The position numbers and the translations under genes are program-made. From positions 1-32,556 of the forward strand of contig CAJPNZ010000026.1 in the NCBI GenBank assembly GCA_905372155.1: a DNA stretch of 32,556 bases. Reading direction: 5' to 3'. Numbering within the stretch: the stretch's first letter is position 1; each line of letters starts with the position of its first letter. A model generated the notes under the pieces. That model was not told the origin of the DNA. It was given only the letters and a program-made list of their open reading frames with translations, and ran no database searches. Source of the stretch: Propionibacteriaceae bacterium (lineage in GTDB: Bacteria > Actinomycetota > Actinomycetes > Propionibacteriales > Propionibacteriaceae). This document shows positions 8,139 through 16,477 of the stretch, in pieces.

Positions 8139-9319
8139 ACCAGCATCGGCTCCTCCGCCTGACAGCGATCTCCTCGCTGCTGTGGACGCTGCTCCTGGGA
8201 GTAGGGGCGTGTTCACCGTTCGAACCCCAGGCCGGTGTCAACGACGCCGGGGACGTCTCCGATCTACTGACGGTGTCGCGATCCGGCGACGCCGACCTGG
8301 TCCTCAGCCCCGGCGACAAGGTCGTGGACAAACCCCACAGCCAAGGGACGGCCTCCAACCCGCTCATTCTCCTCGACTCCGTACGGCCCGGGGCCCACAT
8401 CTTCCACGAGCAGCCGGAACTCACCCTCAAGACGACGACGATCGTCTCCCTGAACCCCGCAGACGGGTCGGTGCGATGGGCCCGCCGAGCGGACACGAGG
8501 ATCGACGAGGTCCGCTACAGCCCGGGCATGCGGTACATGGCTTTCGTGCTCCACCCGGACGAGCTCTCCCGAGGCGACGGCACCGAATCCGTGGATCACA
8601 GCGTCGAGGCCCAGCGCATGAAGATCAGCGTCCTGGACACCGGCACGGGAAGGGAGGTTCGCTCCGCGGAGCTGCCGGGGGTCAACATTCTGGGCTTCGA
8701 GCTGACCGACACGAAACTGGTGGTCGAGACCTCCCGGGGGCACGCACCGGCCGAGGGCGGGACCATCAACGTGTTCTCCCTCGACGATGCCCTCGGTTTC
8801 CTCCCCTCCACCTTCCCGACCGATCAGTGGCTCGTCGGCGCCACGTCGGATTCCGTCCTCCTGTCGCCCCGGAAAACCGGCGGGGGATGCATGGTCCTCA
8901 CTAGGGCAGGCACCGGCGGGGAGGTCCTGGGCGTCGTTCCCTGCGTTCACGGTGTCAAACCGGGCGGCTGGGTCATCCGTTTCACGAATCCGAGGACCGC
9001 GGTCGAGGTCCTCGCCCGGGAGGAGACCTCCACGTCCGATGTCCTGGCGTTGCCGCGCGAACTGTTCAACGTCACCACGGGGGCGGTGATCGACGTGACC
9101 GGCATGTCCGTCGACCACGTGGACCTGCCCGACGGTCCGGGACTGCTTCTGCAGAAGGTCACCACGACCGGAGAGGGGAAGACCACCAGCACACCCGCGG
9201 CCTGGCTGAGCGCGACCCCGGACAGCACACAGGCCCGCACCGACGACATGACCAGACTGCTTCTCACACCCGAGAGAATCTCCCGGAAGACCGTCCGAAT
9301 GGGAGAGGGGGAGACGTGA
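8135..9319 (+). CDS. L1: lipoprotein with PQQ-like propeller motif
   Basis: L1 has 394 aa. A signal peptide ends in the lipobox VGAC with C26 as the predicted lipidated residue. The mature N-terminus carries DAGDVSDLL, found in most L proteins. A blade motif SLNPADGSVRWAR follows, and the C-terminal signature TPDSTQARTDDM is conserved. Its ATG overlaps the M1 stop (ATGA), so translation is probably coupled. It ends MGEGET, and a long repeat-filled gap follows, so cassette 1 is probably its own transcription unit. The segment TDTKLVVETSRGHAP is a diverged form of the strongly conserved core in L2-L8 (NDSLAVETAQNYYP). Function is unknown; the shared pairing suggests it sits beside the M1 propeller at the cell surface. 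Confidence 0.82.
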   Translation: MNQHRLLRLTAISSLLWTLLLGVGACSPFEPQAGVNDAGDVSDLLTVSRSGDADLVLSPGDKVVDKPHSQGTASNPLILLDSVRPGAHIFHEQPELTLKTTTIVSLNPADGSVRWARRADTRIDEVRYSPGMRYMAFVLHPDELSRGDGTESVDHSVEAQRMKISVLDTGTGREVRSAELPGVNILGFELTDTKLVVETSRGHAPAEGGTINVFSLDDALGFLPSTFPTDQWLVGATSDSVLLSPRKTGGGCMVLTRAGTGGEVLGVVPCVHGVKPGGWVIRFTNPRTAVEVLAREETSTSDVLALPRELFNVTTGAVIDVTGMSVDHVDLPDGPGLLLQKVTTTGEGKTTSTPAAWLSATPDSTQARTDDMTRLLLTPERISRKTVRMGEGET

Positions 9320-9370
9320 TTGCACACCACCCGGCTGCGCCAGGCAACGCCCCCTCCCCTGAAAACGATT

Positions 9371-9567
9371 GAGCCGGGCCGGGACGAAGGAGCGGCCCGA
9401 GTCGAAACCACAGGAAACCGAAAAGCAGACCCAGCCCCAGTCCCCGGACATCCTCACCATGGTTTCGACACGCCCAGCTCGCTGACGCTCGCAGGTCGGC
9501 TCAACCAACTGCCCCCTCCCCCAAGCCGGTTGAGCCGGGCCACGACATCCCTCCCCTGAAGCTGGTT
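9371..9567 (+). repeat. 197-bp direct repeat, copy 1 (REP-like)
   Basis: It begins GAGCCGGGCC and ends AGCTGGTT. By eye it differs from copy 2 at only about four positions. Each unit contains a GTTGAGCC...GTCGAAACC half and, further on, an inverted half GGTTTCGAC...GGCTCAACC. This is typical of REP/BIME-like intergenic elements. No open frame with gene-like features is present. Confidence 0.85.
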
Positions 9568-9764
9568 GAGCCGGGCCGCGACGAAGGAGCGGCCCGAGTC
9601 GAAACCACAGGAAACCGAAAAGCAGACCCGACCCCAGTCCCCGGACACCCTCACCATGGTTTCGACACGCCCAGCTCGCTGACGCTCGCAGGTCGGCTCA
9701 ACCAACTGCCCCCTCCCCCAAGCCGGTTGAGCCGGGCCACGACATCCCTCCCCTGAAGCTGGTT
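9568..9764 (+). repeat. 197-bp direct repeat, copy 2 (REP-like)
   Basis: This directly abuts copy 1. It contains a perfect 7-bp stem, GGGCCGC at 9573-9579 paired with GCGGCCC at 9589-9595, around a 9-nt loop. In copy 1 one base of this stem is mismatched. Confidence 0.85.
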
Positions 9765-9805
9765 GAGCCGGGCCGCGACGAAGGAGCGGCCCGAGTCGAA
9801 ACCAC
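9765..9805 (+). repeat. Partial third copy of the 197-bp repeat
   Basis: The first 41 bp match copy 2, including the GGGCCGC/GCGGCCC hairpin. Similarity then stops and the L-gene remnant follows within 7 bp. Confidence 0.8.
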
Positions 9806-9811
9806 CATCAG

Positions 9812-9892
9812 CCGGACAGCACACGGCGCGTCGACGACATGCGCAGGCCGCTTCTCAAAGCCCGCGGGATTTCCCGGAAACCAGACGGGTGA
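9812..9892 (+). pseudogene. 3' remnant of a lost L lipoprotein gene
   Basis: The in-frame reading PDSTRRVDDMRRPLL, then ISRKPDG and a stop, matches the L1 tail (PDSTQARTDDMTRLLL, then ISRK). Only the last 26 codons survive and there is no start. The stop TGA at 9890-9892 lies inside the conserved block before the M2 promoter. The simplest reading is that a cassette once lay between 1 and 2 and was removed up to this point, with repeat elements now at the break. Confidence 0.72.
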
Positions 9893-9904
9893 CCCTCCCT
9901 GTTC

Positions 9905-9910
9905 GATAAT
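9905..9910 (+). promoter_or_regulatory. Putative leaderless promoter of cassette 2
   Basis: GATAAT lies 7 nt before ATG 9918. The block TGACCCTCCCT, then GTTC, directly precedes it and recurs before M3. No Shine-Dalgarno sequence lies before the ATG. Confidence 0.55.
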
Positions 9911-9917
9911 GAAGTAC

Positions 9918-11942
9918 ATGTCCCAGACATCTGACGACATCATCGACACCGACGCAGACGATATCCCCATCGCCGCGAACCGGCGGGTCCTGGTCCTGCG
10001 GGCCCTGAGGATCGGCGGGCTGATTGCCGCCCTACCCAGCACGGTTCTGGCGGTTGTGTGGTGGAACAGTTTCCCTCTACCGCACGACCTACTCACATCA
10101 TTTCTCCAGCTCTTGCTCCCTCTCCCGGCGCTGTGGGTCGCGAGTGCGCTCGTCCGCAAGGTGTATCTCTGGTTCGACAACAAGTTTGCCCGCAGGATAT
10201 GGCGGGGGGCGCGGAAGTTTTTCGCATCGCTCGTCGCTGTCTACACGATCGCCCTGACGGGTTGGCATGTGCATCGCTGGTGGCATTTCTATGCGGATTT
10301 CTCGTTCAGCATCATCGTGTTGCTGACGCTGGCCGCGTTGACTGTCACTCTGGGGCTGGCGACCGCCGTCGATCTGTGGCTCAGGGGCATCCGCGACCAG
10401 CGCGACGTCCTTCCAGGCGAACCCGATGACCCGGCCCGGTTTCGTCCTTTCCGCCCGGACGCGAGCGACGAGGATGATTCGGATTCCTCTCGGCGAAGGG
10501 GCCGCAGGTACTGGGGTCGTCGTTTCATCGCGCTGCTGGCGCCCGCTCTGGCCCTGACGCTCACGTTGCTTCTCGTTCACGACGCGTCGAACCCGGTGGT
10601 CCAGACCACCGCCCACGCTCCGGATGGCCCCCTCCCCACCCGGCCCACGCGCATCGGAAGCAGAATCGCCTGGGAGAAGGACGTCCCCGGTTTGCTCGAC
10701 ATCGCATCCGGGGTCACCGGCCCCCTGATCCTGACCCCCGAGGGCTTGACCGCCGTCAATCCCGCTGACGGCTCCACCCTCTGGAGTTATCACCGCGCGG
10801 GAGCGCAATACGTCAGTCCCTGGAAATGGGGACGGCACAACATGTTCGGACCGACTTCCTACAACGCTCCATATCTGCTGACCAATCCCAATGGTCGCTA
10901 CGTCGCACTTCGCATCACCATCCCCGACATTCTGGAACAGCACGGCAAGGAAATAGGGCTTGACGTCCTGACCATCATCATTGACACCACGACCGGCCAG
11001 GTCACCAGCGAGCGCCTCACCGAAGAGTATTCGCCTCTTCAGCTCACCGACACCGCTTTCTTGGACGGCGCGACGGCCTACAACCTTTCCGATGGTCAGG
11101 CTCGCTGGACCCTGGAGGCGGGAACAACGAAAGGAAATAAATCCTTCATCGGTCCCGCAGGCCACAATTCGTTTGTCATCGATATGATGCTGAATACCAA
11201 ATCACGTCAGCACAAGATCTACGACCTGACCCTCGCTTCAGATAAAGACCCCAGGCAGAAAGCCACAGCATCAAATTTTCCCGAGGTCGACGAAAACCCT
11301 GATGACAGGCCCGTAAGCATCAATGGGTGGACCGTGCAGTACGCGGAGAAGGTCGATGATCCCGACCACTACACGGCCCGGCAGATGCAGGCCGTCAGCT
11401 TCGATTCCCTGGCCGGCCTGGAGGACACCCCCGCTGTGGATCTCGGGAAGACCTTCGGAACCAATATCGTCGCCTCCCACGCCTCTGGCACCGTGGCCCT
11501 CTACCCCGACACATCATCGTTAGGCCCTGCCGCCCAGAAGGTGGGAAACGTCTTCGACCCCGCCACCCGGACCGTGACGCCGGCCTCCGAGTGCGCGGGC
11601 CCCGTAGCGGTCAGGCTGGGCATCACCAGGGTCACCGATGGCGGGGCGGTGTCGCGGGCGCTCGCCATCCGGCCCTGCGATGGTTCCGACGGGCTGACGC
11701 TCCCCGTGGTTCCTGGACCGTTCAGGCCGCCCCCGACAACCGAGGGATTGGCCCCCCGACAGCTGTCCAACCAAAGCCAAACAGAGCAGGTCGCCACCAT
11801 GATGAATGTTCCCGGCGCAACCCTCGTCGTCTTCAACCCCGAGGGAGAAGTAAAAGCCAACCAGACAAGTAGCTCTGAGCGGACCTATCCGCACCATCGC
11901 TATCCGTACCATCTGTATGCCCTGGCGGGTGATGCCTCGTGA
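9918..11942 (+). CDS. M2: five-helix membrane protein with extracellular PQQ-like beta-propeller
   Basis: M2 has 674 aa. The short acidic N-terminus (MSQTSDDIIDTDADDI) is followed by NRR and helices near 32-48, 60-79, 102-120, 129-152 and 203-222. A basic stretch SSRRRGRRYWGRR before helix 5 fits an inside loop. The propeller begins with GSRIAWEKDVPGLL and the blade motif VNPADGSTLWSY at 280-291. The GPAGHNSF signature is present. Tryptophans at the end of helix 3 (HRWWHF) match the WW found there in every M protein. The start at 9918 rather than 9909 follows the leaderless spacing. It overlaps L2 by 4 nt. Function is unknown beyond surface exposure and likely pairing with L2. Confidence 0.82.
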   Translation: MSQTSDDIIDTDADDIPIAANRRVLVLRALRIGGLIAALPSTVLAVVWWNSFPLPHDLLTSFLQLLLPLPALWVASALVRKVYLWFDNKFARRIWRGARKFFASLVAVYTIALTGWHVHRWWHFYADFSFSIIVLLTLAALTVTLGLATAVDLWLRGIRDQRDVLPGEPDDPARFRPFRPDASDEDDSDSSRRRGRRYWGRRFIALLAPALALTLTLLLVHDASNPVVQTTAHAPDGPLPTRPTRIGSRIAWEKDVPGLLDIASGVTGPLILTPEGLTAVNPADGSTLWSYHRAGAQYVSPWKWGRHNMFGPTSYNAPYLLTNPNGRYVALRITIPDILEQHGKEIGLDVLTIIIDTTTGQVTSERLTEEYSPLQLTDTAFLDGATAYNLSDGQARWTLEAGTTKGNKSFIGPAGHNSFVIDMMLNTKSRQHKIYDLTLASDKDPRQKATASNFPEVDENPDDRPVSINGWTVQYAEKVDDPDHYTARQMQAVSFDSLAGLEDTPAVDLGKTFGTNIVASHASGTVALYPDTSSLGPAAQKVGNVFDPATRTVTPASECAGPVAVRLGITRVTDGGAVSRALAIRPCDGSDGLTLPVVPGPFRPPPTTEGLAPRQLSNQSQTEQVATMMNVPGATLVVFNPEGEVKANQTSSSERTYPHHRYPYHLYALAGDAS

Positions 11943-13207
11943 AATCTCTGACACCGCTCACCCGCTTCATCGCGGCTGCCCTGCTCCTGGCCTTCTCGCT
12001 GGCGGCCTGCTCTCGGGATGCGGGGACCCGTTTCACGTCTCTGACGGATACCAGCGACGTGTCCGACCTCGTCTCCGCTCCCAGCGCGACCGATCCCGGA
12101 TGGACGGTTGATCTCACAAAAAAGTTGTACGCGGATCTGACCCTCCCCACGGCCAGCGGCCCGGTTCTTTTCTTCCACACGTCCCGCCCCGCAACCCCGG
12201 ACGATTCCACCAAGGGAACGACAGTTGGAACGACGACCCTGGTGTCGCTGAATCCCGATACCGGTTCGGTGCGCTGGGCCAGGACTCTGGGGTCGGATCC
12301 TGTGGCTAGCACCGATGACGACAATGACACACATCAGTCGCTGCTCGACAGCAGCAGGCAACAACTTCATGTCCCCAAAGAGGAAGCGGGTTATGCCGCC
12401 GTGAGCCCGAATGGGCGCTATCTGGCGATTCAGGCGCGGGCCCACATGGTGTCCGAGAAGTCCACCGATCCGGGTGACCAGCGCGTGGGCATCGTCGTGC
12501 TGGACACCGACACCGGGAATGAGGTCCGCACCGTCGAGGTCTCGGGAATCGTCCTGGCCCACGCCCTCACTGACGATTCCCTGGCGGTCGAAACCGCGCA
12601 GAACTTCTTCCCTGCGGGCAGCGGGACACTCACTCTCTTTCCCCTGGGCGATACCCGGGCAGAGCCCACGACCCTTCGAACCGACCAGTGGTTGGCCGGC
12701 ACCACACACGACTCGCTCCTATTGGCCCCGAACGAGCTGACAGAACTCCGGTGGGGTCTCCCCACGCCCTGCACCGTCACCCGGCTCAGCACCACCGGCG
12801 AGACCCTGGGCACAGTGACCGGCGCCCGCGTGGTGCTTCCCGGAGGCTGGGTCGAACGTTTCAAGGATCCGGAGGCCGCGGCCACCACCCTGGCCCAGGA
12901 GTCGTCCGCTTCCGGTGTGGCGACCGAGCTCGTACATGTGGAAACCGGAACAATCATCGATGCCACCGGTTTCAGGGTCTCTGCAAAAACCCTTCCCACG
13001 GGCCCGGGAATTCGCCTGTACACAAACGCCACTGCCGACGAAGACCGGGGGGACAAGATCGAAGACCGCACGACATATTCCTGGTTTCCCGCCACCCCGG
13101 ACAGCACGGCTCTGCGCACCGACGACATGCCCTGGATCACCGATCACGTCACCACCGATGATAAACAGATCCTGTCCCGGGAAATAATTCACATGGAAAA
13201 GAGCTAA
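11939..13207 (+). CDS. L2: lipoprotein with PQQ-like propeller motif (GTG start)
   Basis: L2 has 422 aa and starts with GTG overlapping the M2 stop (GTGA), the only non-ATG start in the array. The signal peptide ends in lipobox LAAC (C24). Blade motif SLNPDTGSVRWAR and core segment TDDSLAVETAQNFFP are present, as is GGWVERFKDPE, which most L proteins share in some form. The tail has TPDSTALRTDDM and ends HMEKS, without the GEED-type ending that carries a ribosome binding site in L4-L7. This fits the following gap and new promoter. It is likely anchored on the outer face next to M2. Confidence 0.82.
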   Translation: MKSLTPLTRFIAAALLLAFSLAACSRDAGTRFTSLTDTSDVSDLVSAPSATDPGWTVDLTKKLYADLTLPTASGPVLFFHTSRPATPDDSTKGTTVGTTTLVSLNPDTGSVRWARTLGSDPVASTDDDNDTHQSLLDSSRQQLHVPKEEAGYAAVSPNGRYLAIQARAHMVSEKSTDPGDQRVGIVVLDTDTGNEVRTVEVSGIVLAHALTDDSLAVETAQNFFPAGSGTLTLFPLGDTRAEPTTLRTDQWLAGTTHDSLLLAPNELTELRWGLPTPCTVTRLSTTGETLGTVTGARVVLPGGWVERFKDPEAAATTLAQESSASGVATELVHVETGTIIDATGFRVSAKTLPTGPGIRLYTNATADEDRGDKIEDRTTYSWFPATPDSTALRTDDMPWITDHVTTDDKQILSREIIHMEKS

Positions 13208-13248
13208 AACTTCACCCCGGTTACACGACACTCAATGATTTCACCGTC

Positions 13249-13286
13249 CATGTGCAGCACTCCACATGGATGTTGAGTGCTGCACA
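13249..13286 (+). terminator. Overlapping inverted repeats after L2 (possible terminator or operator)
   Basis: TGTGCAGCACTC (13251-13262) is a perfect 12-bp inverted match to GAGTGCTGCACA (13275-13286). CCATGTG (13249-13255) also pairs with CACATGG (13263-13269). The two stems share bases and exclude each other. They lie 41 nt after the L2 stop and 35 nt before the M3 -10 box. No T-run follows, so an intrinsic terminator is uncertain. An operator for the cassette 3-8 operon is an alternative. Confidence 0.5.
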
Positions 13287-13321
13287 ACCAGAAAATCGAG
13301 GCGAATGACCCTCCCTTGTTC

Positions 13322-13327
13322 GATAAT
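13322..13327 (+). promoter_or_regulatory. Putative leaderless promoter of the cassette 3-8 operon
   Basis: GATAAT lies 7 nt before ATG 13335. It is preceded by TGACCCTCCCTTGTTC, the M2 block with one extra T. No further promoter-like gap occurs until after L8, so this site may drive about 19 kb. Confidence 0.55.
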
Positions 13328-13334
13328 AAAGTAC

Positions 13335-15212
13335 ATGCCCCAGACCTCTGACGACACCGACACGGGCGACGCCCCCATCGCCGCGAACCGCCGGGTGCTG
13401 ATCCTGCGAGCGCTGAGGATCGGAGGGCTGATCGCCTTTCTCGTCGCGCTGCTGCTGGCCTGCCTGTGGTGGGATGGTTTCCCCGTTCCGCAGGGCCACG
13501 TCATTCAGTTCTTGCTGTTCGGCGCCCCGCTTCCGCTCCTCTGGCTCCTGGGGTTCTGGAAAGGGGCCTCCAAGGTGTGGGGCGTCTGCCTTGTCGTCAT
13601 TGACGCGGTCCCGCTGGTGGCTTTTCAGGTGTACCGGTGGTGGCTGTTTCATTCGCAGTCCTCCATCAGCGTGACCCTGTTCCTGGTGTTGGCGCTGCTG
13701 GCCCTCGGTCTGGGGTTGTTCATCGTCGCTGATCTGTTGCTGCGAGCACTCCGGGATCAGCTCGACATCTCTCGTCGCGACCCCACCAATCCCGCACGTT
13801 TCCGCCCCCTCCGTGACACGAATGCCACGTCTCGGCGGCGCGGGCGTCTGCGCCGCCTCGCCCTCGTAGCTGGAGCCGTCGTGGTGCTGGTGGCCCCGGT
13901 TTTCCTCGCTCCCGCACTGACGGGTCCGGTCTCCACGACCGCCACGGCCCCGGCAGGCGACCTGCCCGCGCGTCCCACCACCATTGGCAGCGAGGTGACG
14001 TGGAGGCAGGATGTCCGTGGGCTGATCGAAGTCACGGCGGGGGCGGCTGGGCCGATCCTGCTCACCAAGGACGGCGTGACCGCCCTCAACCCCGGCGACG
14101 GAACGGTTCTGTGGAGCTATCGCCGGCCAGGAGCCACGTATCCCACGGCCCGCTCCAGCCACGGAAACGACGACATACATTATGTTTCCCACATGGTGGC
14201 CAGCCCCACCGGTCGCCACGTGGCGCTACGGATCCTGGGCCCCAGGGAACTGTGGGAACGACACCCAACGACACACGCCGACCACGATTCGTCCATCAAT
14301 GCCATGACCGTTGTCATCGACACCCTCACCGGACAGGTGACCGGCGAGCATCCCTCCAACGACTTCTGGCGTCTACAGCTCAGCGACGCCGCCGTGCTGG
14401 ATGGAGCAACTGCCTATTCCCTCCAGGACGGCCACAAGCTCTGGTCCTTCGTAGAAGAGAAGTATGGGTACACGGGCTATTCGGGTCCAGCGGGGCACCG
14501 GTGTTTCATCGCAAAGTTCGAACGCGACCAGAACGAGGACCGGATAGCCAGCGCACGGGTGACCCTGACTTCAGACAACGAAGAACGAGGCGTTTCCGAA
14601 GAATCCCGGATCGCCCTGAGCGACTTTGGTCCGGTGTTGGTGAACGGCTGGGCGGTGCAATACGAGAACCCCATCCCGGCGGATGACAAGGGCGAGTCGC
14701 TGCGCACCGATGAAGGACGGGAAGCCCACGCGGTCTCACTCGATTCCCTCCTTGGACACGGGCATTCCGAAGAGGAACCGGTCGCTCTTGGCAGAATCAC
14801 CGACGTCCACCACGGTGTCTCGCGCAGGTCGGGAGTCATTCGCACCTCAGAATCCGTCTTCGACCCAGCCACCCGAAAGGTCACCCCCGTATCCCAGTAC
14901 CCGAGCCTGGCGGGAGCCACGACCGGAATCGATGCGACCATCCGGGAGGGAAAACAGTCGGGGGCGCTCGTCATACGCCCGGGCGACGGCTCAGCAGGGC
15001 TCACGATTCCCATCGAACCGGGTTCCGTCTCTTTTCCGTTGGAAGACGAAAAGCCTGTTCCCCTCAATTCGAGTGAGAACCCCATCTTTCTCAACGTCCC
15101 AGGGATCACCCTGGTGGCTCTCGATCCCGATCGTGAAATCAGCAGTAGAGGCCGGAAGGGCGACTATACCCACACCCACCGCCTGTACGGCGTGGCAGGG
15201 GGTTCTGCATGA
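13335..15212 (+). CDS. M3: five-helix membrane protein with extracellular PQQ-like beta-propeller
   Basis: M3, at 625 aa, is the shortest M protein. The N-terminus MPQTSDDTDTGDAPIAANRR closely follows M2. Helices lie near 28-46, 55-75, 81-101, 110-135 and 174-195. An Arg-rich loop (SRRRGRLRR) precedes helix 5. The propeller shows GVTALNPGDGTVLWSYRR and the signature SGPAGHRCF. A much longer upstream frame opening at 13266 is rejected because it would run through the promoter. It is probably the first gene of the long operon. M3 resembles M2 more than M4-M8, so it looks like a link between the older single cassettes and the expanded group. Confidence 0.82.
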   Translation: MPQTSDDTDTGDAPIAANRRVLILRALRIGGLIAFLVALLLACLWWDGFPVPQGHVIQFLLFGAPLPLLWLLGFWKGASKVWGVCLVVIDAVPLVAFQVYRWWLFHSQSSISVTLFLVLALLALGLGLFIVADLLLRALRDQLDISRRDPTNPARFRPLRDTNATSRRRGRLRRLALVAGAVVVLVAPVFLAPALTGPVSTTATAPAGDLPARPTTIGSEVTWRQDVRGLIEVTAGAAGPILLTKDGVTALNPGDGTVLWSYRRPGATYPTARSSHGNDDIHYVSHMVASPTGRHVALRILGPRELWERHPTTHADHDSSINAMTVVIDTLTGQVTGEHPSNDFWRLQLSDAAVLDGATAYSLQDGHKLWSFVEEKYGYTGYSGPAGHRCFIAKFERDQNEDRIASARVTLTSDNEERGVSEESRIALSDFGPVLVNGWAVQYENPIPADDKGESLRTDEGREAHAVSLDSLLGHGHSEEEPVALGRITDVHHGVSRRSGVIRTSESVFDPATRKVTPVSQYPSLAGATTGIDATIREGKQSGALVIRPGDGSAGLTIPIEPGSVSFPLEDEKPVPLNSSENPIFLNVPGITLVALDPDREISSRGRKGDYTHTHRLYGVAGGSA

Positions 15213-16474
15213 GCACGAACAAACGGCTGACGCTTGCGATGACTGGCTTGCTTCTTCTCACCGTGATGCTTTCAGGATGTTCCAGGAGCATCGATAGGCA
15301 TCCACGACAGGTTCACTCCGTCACCTTCACGAAATCCGACCGCTCCAGTCACGACCCTTTCCCAGAACCTATCCAAACCGAGGACGGTTGGCACATGGAA
15401 TCCGCGACGAGCCCCGTCCGAAAGTATGACGCTTTTCCCACGGCATACGGTCCCGTCCTGATCACGGGCACCGAGGACAAGGAGATTATTGCCTTGGATG
15501 CCAACACGGGATCCGTGAGCTGGAGGCTCACCATGAGCACCGGCATCGGGGCAGAGGAAAGGGCCGCTAACACACCACAGACGTGGGCCTCCACGCAAGA
15601 GGCTGTCGCCAGCCCCGATGGCAAGTACCTGGCGATCCGGACTCATTCGTACCTGGACCCCGAGGATTCCGAGAATATTGGCGACCAGCGCGTGGGAATC
15701 ACCGTCCTGGACACCGAGACCGGGGAGACGGTTCGCACCGTCGAGATCTCCGGTCTGGTTCTGGGGCAGGCCCTCACCAATGACTCGCTGGCAGTCGAGA
15801 CCGCCCAGAACTACTACCCCGCCGGCACCGGGGTCATCGCTGTTTTCTCGTTGAGCGACGCGCAGGCCGAGCCCACCAGCTTCCGCTCTGATCAGTGGCT
15901 AATCGGAGCCAGTCCCGAATCCCTGCTCATGTCGCAGGAACTTCCGCCTCGCGAAGGTTCCGGTGCCTCGTGGCCCTATGCCATCACCAGACACAACACT
16001 GCGGGCGAGGAGCTGGGAACCGTGATCGGTGTCCGTGGCCTTCATCCCGGAGGCTGGGTCGATCGTTTCAAGGATCCGGAGGAGGCCGCGGAGATCGTGA
16101 ACTCGCAGGGCGACGCATCCGAGCGCACAAAGGCCTTGGAAGCGCTGCAACACGAGTTGTTCCATGTCGGCACCGGAACAACATTGGATGCGGCCACTCT
16201 GCTGGTGGCCGACGTGGTCCTCCCCACCGGAGCGGGCACTCTTCTCTACACGCAACGCACGGAGGGCGAGGGGGAGAAGACCGTCATCTATCCCACCCCG
16301 GCATCCTGGCTCGACACGACGAACGATCGCGCTTCACTGAGTCAGGAGAAGATGACCCACATCCTGCACCACGCCTCCCAGAACTCGAGTGATGGTTTCC
16401 TTCCGTCACTTTCAACCCTCACCCCCGGGGTGGAGGCCCCACCGGAGTCACTACCGCTGCCAAAGGAGCAATGA
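15209..16474 (+). CDS. L3: lipoprotein with PQQ-like propeller motif and unusual tail
   Basis: L3 has 421 aa and overlaps M3 by ATGA. The lipobox is LSGC (C24). The blade motif is ALDANTGSVSWRL and the core segment NDSLAVETAQNYYPAGTG is well kept. The mature N-terminus lacks the DAGDVS motif. The C-terminus also differs: instead of the TDDM...HMGEE ending it has a Pro-rich tail closing ESLPLPKEQ. The codons for KE supply AAGGAG, a ribosome binding site 9 nt before the M4 ATG. L3 may therefore mark the point where the expanded set was joined. Confidence 0.82.
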   Translation: MSTNKRLTLAMTGLLLLTVMLSGCSRSIDRHPRQVHSVTFTKSDRSSHDPFPEPIQTEDGWHMESATSPVRKYDAFPTAYGPVLITGTEDKEIIALDANTGSVSWRLTMSTGIGAEERAANTPQTWASTQEAVASPDGKYLAIRTHSYLDPEDSENIGDQRVGITVLDTETGETVRTVEISGLVLGQALTNDSLAVETAQNYYPAGTGVIAVFSLSDAQAEPTSFRSDQWLIGASPESLLMSQELPPREGSGASWPYAITRHNTAGEELGTVIGVRGLHPGGWVDRFKDPEEAAEIVNSQGDASERTKALEALQHELFHVGTGTTLDAATLLVADVVLPTGAGTLLYTQRTEGEGEKTVIYPTPASWLDTTNDRASLSQEKMTHILHHASQNSSDGFLPSLSTLTPGVEAPPESLPLPKEQ

Positions 16475-16477
16475 TCC

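Larger units (their letters stand above)
9320..9917. other. 598-bp intergenic region between cassettes 1 and 2
   Basis: No intact gene is seen here. From left to right it holds about 50 bp of unassigned sequence, two full 197-bp repeats and a partial third, a 26-codon remnant of an L gene (9812-9892), and the M2 promoter (9905-9910). Small frames on either strand are explained by the repeats. Confidence 0.8.

Noticed and set aside
8264..9508. 414-codon minus-strand frame opposite L1
   Set aside because: It covers L1 in antisense and runs into the 197-bp repeat, which supplies its start. No recognisable domain.
9371..9805. CRISPR-like direct repeats
   Set aside because: Units are 197 bp, abut each other without unique spacers and have REP-like inverted halves; no cas genes are present.
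10098..11165. 355-codon minus-strand frame opposite M2
   Set aside because: Antisense to the M2 membrane and propeller domains; low-complexity Arg/Gly/Gln-rich translation.
13266..13334. N-terminal extension of M3 starting at 13266
   Set aside because: It would run through the inverted repeat and promoter, and it has no counterpart in M2, which aligns from the ATG at 13335.
6177..15212. PQQ-dependent dehydrogenase function for the M proteins
   Set aside because: Only the blade motif (DGTxLWSY type) is shared. I see no PQQ-binding or metal-binding active-site residues, and the five-helix anchor and L partner do not fit that enzyme family.
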